Shown: positions 1 to 5,282 of the stretch, piece by piece
How the letters are laid out: the number at the start of each line of letters is the position of its first letter
Position numbering within the stretch: the first letter of the stretch is position 1
Source of the DNA: Gemmatimonadota bacterium
Lineage (GTDB): Bacteria > Gemmatimonadota > Gemmatimonadetes > Longimicrobiales > UBA6960
Reading direction: 5' to 3'
Assembly (NCBI GenBank): GCA_019347995.1
Contig: JAHWKH010000139.1
Span: forward strand, 1 to 6,765
DNA length: 6,765 nt
Position numbers and translations under genes: made by a program
Notes under the pieces: model-generated
Database searches by the model: none
Seen by the model: only the letters and a program-made list of their open reading frames with translations
Told to the model about the DNA's origin: nothing

Positions 1-238
1 AGGACAACGTCCCGGCCACGTCGGTCGCGGTGGCCGTCCCGATCGACAGCGTGCAGGCACCCCCGTCGAGGTTGCGGAACGGGCGCCGGTCGAGCGTGAG
101 CGTGACCTCGGCGCCGTTGCTCGAATAGACGCCCGGCCCCCCCACCTGCGGGAAGGACATCTCGAGCCCGCCGCGCGGTCCGTCGAGGGTGGCCTCGAAC
201 GGACCGTGTTCGGTCCACGACGCGTCCCGGACATGCTC
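1..238 (-). CDS. C-terminal fragment of a secreted or lipoprotein-like protein
   Basis: Seen: read on the minus strand in the frame whose codons cover 2-4 up to about 236-238, this stretch is open. Nearly every codon ends in G or C, and the protein looks natural: W-T-E-H-G-P-F-E-A-T-L-D-G, then V-T-L-T-L-D-R, then D-G-G-A-C-T-L-S-I, and V-A-G-T-L-S at the edge. The base at the edge fits a following Cys. The plus-strand frames here read as Arg/Pro/Gly-rich shadow. Family knowledge: short beta-rich segments with GACT(L/V) and a later GT(L/F)SC pattern are common in small bacterial lipoproteins and extracellular proteins, where the two Cys may form a disulfide. I do not recognise a specific family. 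No signal peptide or lipobox is present and I see no credible start, because the frame continues into antisense of the neighbouring hydrolase fragment. The gene therefore seems to have lost its 5' part at the junction near 215-245. Its 3' end lies outside the window. Confidence 0.45.
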
Positions 239-595
239 CAGCTCGAGCTCATCGACATCCTGGCCGTTCCGGCGTACAACGTGGAGAAGAAGTTCCACCT
301 CCAGGAGAGCGGGTGGGTGGGCTACGTGTTCACGCTCGACGGCGTCACGTACTATCACGCGGGCGACACCGACTACCTGGAGTCCATGAAGGACATCCGC
401 TGCGACGTCGCCTTCCTCCCCTGCGAGGGGCACTACACCATGGGGCCCGAGGCCGCGGCGCAGGCCGCCGCCGCGTGCGGAGCCGCCGTGGTGGTGCCCA
501 TCCGCTGGGGCGACTCGGGCAGCTCCCGGGAGGACGCCGAGAGGCTCGGCGCCCTCTTCCCCGGCGAGGTGCAGATCCTCGACCGCGTCGCCTGA
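206..595 (+). pseudogene. MBL-fold metallo-hydrolase, C-terminal half only
   Basis: Seen: the protein part from about 233 onward carries A-V-P-A-Y-N, G-W-V-G-Y-V, the Y-H-A-G-D-T-D block, a GHYTMGPEAAAQAA helix start and a C-terminal REDAERL..FPGEV..L. This is the second half of the metallo-beta-lactamase fold as found in UlaG/UPF0173-like hydrolases (about 200-240 residues in full). The first half, with the metal-binding HxHxDH motif, is absent. The frame stays open upstream to the window edge, but residues there read as antisense of the minus-strand fragment. The GTG at 206 is only the first possible start and is probably not real. The Asp of GDTD is kept. The late metal-ligand His, normally in a P(M/I)HWGD motif, is Arg (codon 508-510, CGC), a one-base change from CAC. 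The missing half and the ligand change together suggest a dead remnant. The stop is TGA at 593-595, 34 nt before the next gene. The family call is firm for this half; the substrate is unknown. Confidence 0.72.
215..245. other. Head-to-head junction of two 5'-truncated genes
   Basis: Good coding quality switches from the minus strand (left) to the plus strand (right) within this interval, and neither side has a start region. Left of it, the minus frame has strong G/C third positions. Right of it, from about Leu-Gln-Leu-Glu at 233, the plus frame does. Two divergent genes would normally have both start codons, both N-terminal domains and a promoter region here, and all are missing. A deletion that removed both 5' halves, an inversion, or an assembly chimera would each give this picture. 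The exact base cannot be fixed from this sequence alone. Confidence 0.5.
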
Positions 596-617
596 CCCGC
601 CAAGTTCCCATCGCGAT

Positions 618-621
618 GGAG
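618..621 (+). promoter_or_regulatory. Ribosome binding site of gamma-glutamyltransferase
   Basis: GGAG lies 8 nt upstream of the ATG at 630. The ATG at 616 is in another frame. The start at 630 gives a clean signal peptide, which supports this choice. No promoter can be recognised in the 34 nt between the hydrolase stop and this start. Confidence 0.5.
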
Positions 622-629
622 CCCTCTTC

Positions 630-2290
630 ATGCCGACCCCACGCCGCTTCCTCCCCTTCATGGCCCTCGCCGCCCTCGCGGCGCCCGCGGGGGCGCAGAT
701 GACCGAGGTGCCCGGCCTGGCGGGCCGTTCCACCGTCTACGCCCCCCGGGGCGCGGTGGCGACGAGCCACCCGCTCGCCAGCGCCGAGGCGCTGAAGATC
801 CTGCAGGACGGGGGCAACGCCTTCGACGCCGCGGTGGCGGCGGTGGCCATCCTCAACGTCGTGGAGCCCCACATGACCGGCCTCGGGGGTGACATGTTCA
901 CCCTCTTCTGGTCCGCCGAGGAGGGCCGGCTGATGGGGCTCGACGCCAGCGGCAGGTCGGGCTCCCTCATGACACCCGAGCGCCTCGCGTCGGAGGGGCT
1001 GGACGGCGTCCCGGGCAGCGGCGCCCGGGCCGTCACCGTGCCCGGCGCCCTCGCCGGCTGGGCCACGCTGGTGGAGGAGCACGGCACCCTGAGCCTGGCG
1101 GAGGCGTTCGCGCCGGCCATCCGCATCGCCGAGGAAGGGTGGCCCGTCTCTCCCATCATCGCGCGCCAGTGGGCCGCGCAGACGAACAAGCTGAAGCGCG
1201 ACGAGGGGGCCGCGGCCACCTACCTGTTCGACGGCGAACGGGCGCCGGAGGCGGGGGAGTGGTTCACGAACCCCGACATCGCCCGCACCTTCCGCCGCAT
1301 CGCCGAGGGCGGCACCGAGGTGTTCTACGGCGGCGACCTGGGCCGGGAGATCGTCGAGGGCGTGCGGGCGCTGGGCGGCTACCTCACGCTGGACGACATG
1401 CGCGCGCACGAGGTGCGCTGGGTGGAGCCCCTCTCGGTGGATTACAAGGGCTACACGCTGTGGGAGCTTCCGCCCGCGGGCCAGGGCATCGCGGCGCTCC
1501 AGATGCTCAAGATGCTGGAACCCTACGACCTGGCCTCCATGGGCCACAACTCGGCCGAGTACCTGCACCACCTCATCGAGGCCAAGAAGCTGGCCCACGC
1601 CGACGCCGACCGGTACGTGGCCGACCCCGCCCACATGGAAGTGGCCGCCAGCGACCTGCTCGACGGCGACTACCTGCGCCGCCGCGCCGGGCTCATCGAC
1701 CCGGCCCGGGCCGCCGAGGAGCCCGCCCCCGGCGCGCTGATCAAGGAGAGCGAGACCATCTACCTGGCCGTCGCCGACCAGGAGGGCAACATGGTCTCCT
1801 TCATCAGCAGCGTCTTCGGCTACTTCGGATCGGGGTCGTGGTCCCGGGTACGGGTTTCGCCCTCCAGAACCGCGGCGCCGGCTTCACGCTCGAGGACGGC
1901 TACCCCAACACCGTGGCACCCGGCAAGCGGCCGCTGCACACCATCATCCCCGCCTTCGTGACGAGGGGCGGGGCGCCGTGGATGGCCTTCGGCGTGATGG
2001 GTGGCTCCATGCAGCCGCAGGGGCACGTACAGGTGCTCCTGAACATGCTGGAGTTCGGGATGGATCCCCAGGAAGCCAGCGACGCCGCCCGGTTCAGGCA
2101 CCTCTCCGGTCGGCGCGTGGCCATCGAGAAGGTGGACCCGTCGCTTCAGTCGGCCCTGGAGGCCCTGGGCCACGAGTTCACGGACTGGCGCCGGACCGAC
2201 TTCGGCGGCTCGCAGATGGTGATCAGGCTGGAGCGCGGCTGGGCCGCCGCCTCCGATCCCCGCAAGGACGGGCTCGCCATCGGACATTGA
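630..2290 (+). pseudogene. ggt: Secreted gamma-glutamyltransferase, broken by a one-base frameshift
   Basis: Family role: cleaves gamma-glutamyl bonds (glutathione and gamma-glutamyl peptides) outside the inner membrane. It is an Ntn-hydrolase that self-cleaves into large and small subunits. Seen: residues 1-22 form a signal peptide (RR, hydrophobic core, A-G-A before Gln23). The large subunit shows ATSHPLAS (44-51), GGNAFDAAVA (61-70), GLGGDMF (84-90) and the glutamate-binding-type D-A-S-G-R (Arg109). The likely autocleavage nucleophile is Thr376 (codon 1755-1757), in E-T-I-Y-L-A-V-A-D, a variant of the classical TTHxSVVD as in YwrD-like members. The first frame leaves the family pattern after F-G-S-G (399-402) and stops at 1961. 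The expected V-V-P-G-T-G, Q-N-R-G-A-G-F, PGKRP.HTIIPA and MGGSMQPQGH motifs continue in the frame one base back, up to the TGA at 2288-2290. One extra G in the run at 1832-1835 restores a protein of about 553 residues, the usual family length. No other lesion is visible, so a sequencing error or a very recent mutation is likely. As written, the product lacks most of the small subunit and should be inactive. Confidence 0.93.
1832..1836 (+). other. Frameshift site in gamma-glutamyltransferase (G-run one base short)
   Basis: The bases GGGGT follow the codons for F-G-S. With five G instead of four, the reading becomes S-G-V-V-V-P-G-T-G, the family consensus at the start of this loop. With four, it becomes S-G-S-W-S-R-V. 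A homopolymer is a typical place for an indel error. A -1 ribosomal slip on GGGG would also rescue the frame, but no standard slippery heptamer with in-frame codons is present and I see no reason to prefer it. Confidence 0.85.
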
Positions 2291-2423
2291 GGCATCGCGG
2301 GCCCAGGTGGCCCGGACAAGGGGAGACATGGCACAGGAGGCGGTGCGCGGGACGGCGACCCGGGCGAAGGGAGATACGGCACTGGACGCGTCGCGGGGAA
2401 CGGCACGGCGCAAGCCCGTCGTC
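2280..2423 (+). repeat. Degenerate 48-nt tandem repeat, three units, over the start of the M50 gene
   Basis: Three 48-nt units (2280-2327, 2328-2375, 2376-2423) keep the same frame as the protease. They translate as 16-residue blocks with a shared core: E-A-S-R-A-Q-V-A-R-T-R-G-D, E-A-V-R-G-T-A-T-R-A-K-G-D and D-A-S-R-G-T-A-R-R-K. By hand count, units 1 and 2 match at 27 of 48 bases and units 2 and 3 at 24 of the first 36. The stretch 2317-2338 matches 2365-2386 at 17 of 22 bases, including the Shine-Dalgarno-like AAGGG and the start triplet (ATG in one copy, ACG in the next). The first unit overlaps the last codons of gamma-glutamyltransferase. The repeat is old and diverged, so chance similarity in Ala/Arg/Gly-rich GC-rich DNA cannot be fully excluded. 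Confidence 0.5.
2318..2325 (+). promoter_or_regulatory. Ribosome binding site deciding the M50 protease start
   Basis: AAGGGGAG lies just before the ATG at 2328. The AAGG part has a 6-nt spacer and the GGAG part only 2 nt. The competing in-frame GTG at 2307 has only a weak GAGG 14 nt upstream and sits in the loop of a small hairpin (CGGGCC at 2298-2303, GGCCCG at 2309-2314). I therefore prefer 2328. Confidence 0.45.
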
Positions 2424-3551
2424 CAGGGCATCCGGGTCGGATCCGTGGGAGGCGTACAGATCTCCCTGGATTATTCCTGGTTCGTCCTCTTCTTCCTGAT
2501 CTTCGGCACGTTCACGGGGGTCGTCTTCCCCGACTACGTGCCGGGGCTCGCGCGGCCGGCCTACGTCCTCATGGGCATCGTGGGGACGCTCCTCTTCTTC
2601 GCCTCGCTGCTGGCCCACGAGCTGGCCCACGCCTTCGTGGCCATGTGGAAGGATATCGAGGTGGAGGGCATCACCCTGTTCATCTTCGGCGGCATGGCCC
2701 GCACCAAGAGCGAGCCGGCGCGGCCCGTGGACGAGTTCCTCATCGCGGGCGTGGGGCCGCTCATGAGCCTGGCGCTGGCGGCCGGCTTCTACTGGCTGGC
2801 CATCGCCGCCGACGCGAACGGCTGGCATCCCGCGATCTTCGGGGTGGCCGGGCACATGGCCTTCCTGAACCTCGCCCTGGCCGTCTTCAACGTCCTGCCG
2901 GGCTTTCCGCTGGACGGCGGCCGGATGCTGCGCTCCGTGGTGTGGCAGATCACCGGGAGCCTGCGGCGGGCGACCCGGGTGGCCACCCTGGCCGGAAAGG
3001 GGCTGGGCTGGCTCATCGTGGCCGCCGGGGCCTGGGCCGTGCTGATCGCGGGCCAGCTCGTCAGCGGGTTGTGGTTCATCTTCATCGGATGGTTCCTGGC
3101 CAACGCCGCCGACACCACCTACCAGCAGGTGCTGCTGCGCCACGTCCTGGAGGGGCGTACGGCGGCCGACGCCATGACCCACTTCCCGGAGACCGTGGAG
3201 CCCGACGTCACCCTCGAGAAGCTGGTCAACGAGTATTTCATGAAGCGCCCGTACAACGCCTTCCCCGTCACCGAGGACGGCATCGTCATCGGACTCATCA
3301 CCCTCTCGCACGTGAAGCAGGTGGACCGCAGCGCCTGGAAGATGCGCACCGTGGCAGACGTCATGACGCCCATGGTCGACACGCTCATCGTGGCGCCGGG
3401 CTCGCCCATGACCGACGTGGTGGAGCGCATGAGCGAGAACGAGACGCGCCGCGTCGTCGTGGCGGACGAATGGGAGCTGCGGGGGATCATCACCGGCGGC
3501 GACGTGGCGAACTGGCTCGACCGGGCGGGGCTCATGACGGGACGGAGCTAG
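2328..3551 (+). CDS. Site-2 protease family (M50) membrane metalloprotease with CBS domain pair
   Basis: Role by family: a zinc protease inside the membrane that cuts membrane-anchored substrates such as anti-sigma factors. CBS tails are thought to sense adenine nucleotides. Residue numbers count from the possible GTG at 2307; subtract 7 for the chosen ATG. Seen: a charged Ala/Arg/Gly-rich N-terminal tail built of 16-residue repeats (5-36), then G-I-R-V-G and L-D-Y-S-W-F entering the first membrane segment (about 54-75). The second segment (about 85-112) carries H104-E-L-A-H108, the zinc HExxH. F-G-G-M-A (127-131) and further segments around 145-165 and 178-196 follow. N-V-L-P-G-F-P-L-D-G-G-R (195-206) supplies Asp203, the third zinc ligand. 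Another hydrophobic stretch lies at 232-265. Two CBS repeats follow, about 285-340 and 348-405. All catalytic residues are present and the length (407 or 414) is normal for the CBS-bearing subgroup. It starts 37 nt after the gamma-glutamyltransferase stop and ends 5 nt before the Nudix gene, so it is probably in an operon. Its natural substrate cannot be read from the context. Confidence 0.93.
   Translation: MAQEAVRGTATRAKGDTALDASRGTARRKPVVQGIRVGSVGGVQISLDYSWFVLFFLIFGTFTGVVFPDYVPGLARPAYVLMGIVGTLLFFASLLAHELAHAFVAMWKDIEVEGITLFIFGGMARTKSEPARPVDEFLIAGVGPLMSLALAAGFYWLAIAADANGWHPAIFGVAGHMAFLNLALAVFNVLPGFPLDGGRMLRSVVWQITGSLRRATRVATLAGKGLGWLIVAAGAWAVLIAGQLVSGLWFIFIGWFLANAADTTYQQVLLRHVLEGRTAADAMTHFPETVEPDVTLEKLVNEYFMKRPYNAFPVTEDGIVIGLITLSHVKQVDRSAWKMRTVADVMTPMVDTLIVAPGSPMTDVVERMSENETRRVVVADEWELRGIITGGDVANWLDRAGLMTGRS
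3544..3547 (+). promoter_or_regulatory. Ribosome binding site of the Nudix gene, inside the protease 3' end
   Basis: GGAG within the last codons of the protease lies 9 nt before the GTG at 3557. A second GAGGAG (3551-3556) directly abuts the GTG and is too close to serve it. No ATG exists in frame between the protease active region and this point, so the GTG is the best start. Confidence 0.45.
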
Positions 3552-3556
3552 AGGAG

Positions 3557-4408
3557 GTGTCCGGCCCCGATTTCACCATTCCCGAGGACCGCCTCCCCGA
3601 GGGCTTCGCCCGGGCGGTGGACCGCCCGCCGGAGCGGCCGGCCGAGCCCCGCCCCGCCGCCACCATCGTTCTCCTGCGCGACGGCGACCGCGGTGGCCTC
3701 GAGGTCCTGCTGCTGCGCCGGGTGAGGAGCGCCGGCTTCGTGCCCGGGGCGTGGGTCTTCCCCGGCGGCAGGGTGGACCTCGACGACGCCACTCCCGCGC
3801 TGGTGGAGCGCCTCGAGGGACTCTCCCGGGAGCAGGCGGCGGCGCGGCTCGGGCTGGAGCCCGACGCGGAGCCGCCCGGAGTGGCCTACTGGGTGGCCGC
3901 GCTGCGGGAGGCCTTCGAGGAGACCGGCATCCTGGTGGGCCGCGACGCGGATGGTCGTCCGGCTCCCTCCATCGCGGACCGGCCGGAGGTGCGGGCCCTG
4001 CGCGACGAGCTGCTGGAGGACGAGGACCGCTTCCCGTCCATCCTGGACCGCATGGGGTGCCGCATGGACGGCGCGGCGATGGAGTACGTGGCCCACTGGA
4101 TCACGCCGGTGGCCGAGCCGCGACGCTACGACACCCGTTTCTTCGCCGCGGCGGTGGCCCGGGAGCAGGAGGTGGCCCTGGCGGAAGCCGAGCTCACCGA
4201 CCACGCGTGGCTCACGCCCGACGAGGCCCTGAGCCGGCGGGAGGAGGGATCGCTCCCGATGGTCTTTCCCACCATCCGGACGCTGGAGGGGCTACGGGGC
4301 TTCTCCACGCCCATGGAGGCGCTGCGGGCGTACCGGGCCCGGGCGATCCCCACGATCCTCCCGCGCCTCGTGCGCACGCCCACCGGCATCGGCATCGAGG
4401 TGGATTAG
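3557..4408 (+). CDS. NUDT19-like Nudix hydrolase
   Basis: Role by family: hydrolyses a diphosphate bond in a nucleoside-diphosphate-linked compound with Mg2+. Mammalian NUDT19 acts on CoA and its esters, and the substrate of bacterial members is mostly unproven. Seen (283 residues from GTG): P-A-A-T-I-V-L-L-R-D (33-42), E-V-L-L-L-R-R-V (49-56), then G-A-W-V-F-P-G-G-R-V-D (64-74). The Nudix box is split: Gly71 is followed by about 45 residues instead of the usual 14 before R117-E-A-F-E-E-T-G124-I-L, which supplies the metal-binding glutamates. This insertion, together with W-I-T-P, P-R-R-Y-D-T-R-F-F (188-196) and W-L-T-P-D-E-A-L (218-225), is the hallmark of the NUDT19 branch. The protein appears complete and soluble, with no signal peptide. 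It starts 5 nt after the protease stop, which points to co-translation. It ends in a 4-nt overlap with the convergent gene, leaving no room for a terminator. Confidence 0.9.
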   Translation: MSGPDFTIPEDRLPEGFARAVDRPPERPAEPRPAATIVLLRDGDRGGLEVLLLRRVRSAGFVPGAWVFPGGRVDLDDATPALVERLEGLSREQAAARLGLEPDAEPPGVAYWVAALREAFEETGILVGRDADGRPAPSIADRPEVRALRDELLEDEDRFPSILDRMGCRMDGAAMEYVAHWITPVAEPRRYDTRFFAAAVAREQEVALAEAELTDHAWLTPDEALSRREEGSLPMVFPTIRTLEGLRGFSTPMEALRAYRARAIPTILPRLVRTPTGIGIEVD

Positions 4409-5280
4409 CGCCAGGTCTCGGCGTACTCCCGGGCGAATGCTTCCAGGCCCCGGGGCTGGTGCTCCAGGACCTCCTCCACGTCGCCGGTCACCCGCGCGCG
4501 CTCGTCCCCCCGGATGGAGTGGAAGAACTCCACGACCACGTCGGCGTGCCCGGCGGGCCAGCCCAGATCGAGGAGACGCTGGCACATGGCATCGTCCTCC
4601 GTGGGCACGTAGCGGATGTCCCGCCCCGCCGCCTGCCCGAGGATCGCGGCGACCCGGTGGTGATCCACGGCCTCGGGCCCGGTGAGCGTGTAGGCCCGGC
4701 CCACGTGGCGGTCGCCGGACAGCGTGCGGGCCGCCACCTCCGCCACGTCGCGGGCGTCCACCAGGCTGATCCGGGCGTCGCCGGCGGGCAGGTGGAAAGT
4801 CCCCTCTCCCTGGATCTCGCGGCGCAGGAAGCCGCGCTGGAAGTTCTGCATGTAGATGTTCGGACGCAGGAAAGTCCAGGCCACGCCCGTCTCCTCCACC
4901 AGCCGCTCCAGGCGCCGCAGCGCCAGGTCGTCGCGGGTCTCGATGCCCATGGCGGTGAGCAGCACCACGTGCTCGACGCCCGCCTGCACCGCCCAGTCCA
5001 CGAAGCTGCTCATGTGGTCCGACGCCCTGGGGTGGAAGGGCGGCGCCACCACGAAGAGGCGGTCGGCCCACTCCACGGCGGCGTCGTACGTCTCCGCGCG
5101 GCCGTAGTCGAGCTCCACCACCTCGTCGGCCAGCTCCCCCAGGCGCTCGCGGGCCGCCCACGGCCGCCGCGTGGCGGCCTTCACGTCCCTCCCGGCGTCG
5201 GCCAGGAGGCGGACCAGGGCGCCGCCCACCTTGCCGGTGGCGCCCGTCACCAGCACCCGCTCGCCCACGCCGTCCTCCAT
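4405..5280 (-). CDS. NmrA-like NAD(P)-binding (atypical SDR) protein
   Basis: Role by family: NmrA-like and atypical short-chain dehydrogenase proteins bind NAD(P) through a Rossmann fold. Some are quinone or ketone reductases and others are redox sensors without known catalysis. Seen (291 residues): R-V-L-V-T-G-A-T-G-K-V-G-G (8-20) is the dinucleotide-binding TGxxGxxG loop at the very N-terminus. A-T-R-R-P follows at 36-40 (basic, suits NADP phosphate), then L-F-V-V-A-P-P (75-81), V-L-L-T-A-M-G (106-112) and the NmrA signature F-L-R-P-N-I-Y-M-Q-N-F (137-147). D-A-R-D-V-A-E-V-A (175-183) and Y-T-L-T-G-P-E (197-203) come next. The classical SDR Tyr-x3-Lys pair is not visible, as expected for this branch. 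The ATG shares its A with the TGA of the upstream ETF-QO gene (TGATG), so translation is likely coupled. The stop TAA (4407-4405) overlaps the Nudix TAG. Substrate unknown; a quinone- or flavin-related job would fit the neighbour but is inference. Confidence 0.88.
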   Translation of the reverse strand: MEDGVGERVLVTGATGKVGGALVRLLADAGRDVKAATRRPWAARERLGELADEVVELDYGRAETYDAAVEWADRLFVVAPPFHPRASDHMSSFVDWAVQAGVEHVVLLTAMGIETRDDLALRRLERLVEETGVAWTFLRPNIYMQNFQRGFLRREIQGEGTFHLPAGDARISLVDARDVAEVAARTLSGDRHVGRAYTLTGPEAVDHHRVAAILGQAAGRDIRYVPTEDDAMCQRLLDLGWPAGHADVVVEFFHSIRGDERARVTGDVEEVLEHQPRGLEAFAREYAETWR

Positions 5281-5282
5281 CA
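5278..5282 (-). promoter_or_regulatory. TGATG stop-start coupling between ETF-QO and NmrA-like genes
   Basis: Read on the minus strand, the ETF-QO stop TGA (5282-5280) and the next ATG (5280-5278) share one base. No strong Shine-Dalgarno is seen before this ATG (only a GGCGG-like stretch), which suits re-initiation by ribosomes finishing ETF-QO. Confidence 0.7.

Noticed and set aside
189..389. Short plus-strand frame with a Ser-rich run
   Set aside because: It is out of frame with the hydrolase fragment and has low-complexity Ser/Arg composition, so it is a shadow.
596..629. Possible promoter between the hydrolase fragment and gamma-glutamyltransferase
   Set aside because: Only 34 nt are available and no recognisable -35/-10 pair is visible. 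Only the Shine-Dalgarno is supported.
345..1634. Long open frame on the minus strand (429 codons) opposite the hydrolase fragment and gamma-glutamyltransferase
   Set aside because: Its translation is Arg/Gly/His-rich with no recognisable domain. The opposite strand carries a clear enzyme family. Long antisense frames are expected in DNA this GC-rich.
1830..1840. Programmed -1 ribosomal frameshift in gamma-glutamyltransferase
   Set aside because: There is no standard slippery heptamer in frame, and the family has no known frameshifting. A missing G in a homopolymer is simpler.
2298..2314. Inverted repeat CGGGCC/GGCCCG with a 5-nt loop after gamma-glutamyltransferase
   Set aside because: The stem is only 6 bp and no T run follows, so it is not a convincing terminator. 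In sequence of this GC content such stems arise by chance. It may slightly mask the alternative GTG start at 2307.
2223..3311. Long minus-strand frame opposite the M50 protease (362 codons)
   Set aside because: Composition is His/Asp/Gln/Gly-rich, as expected from antisense of a coding gene. The plus strand has the full catalytic motifs of a membrane protease.
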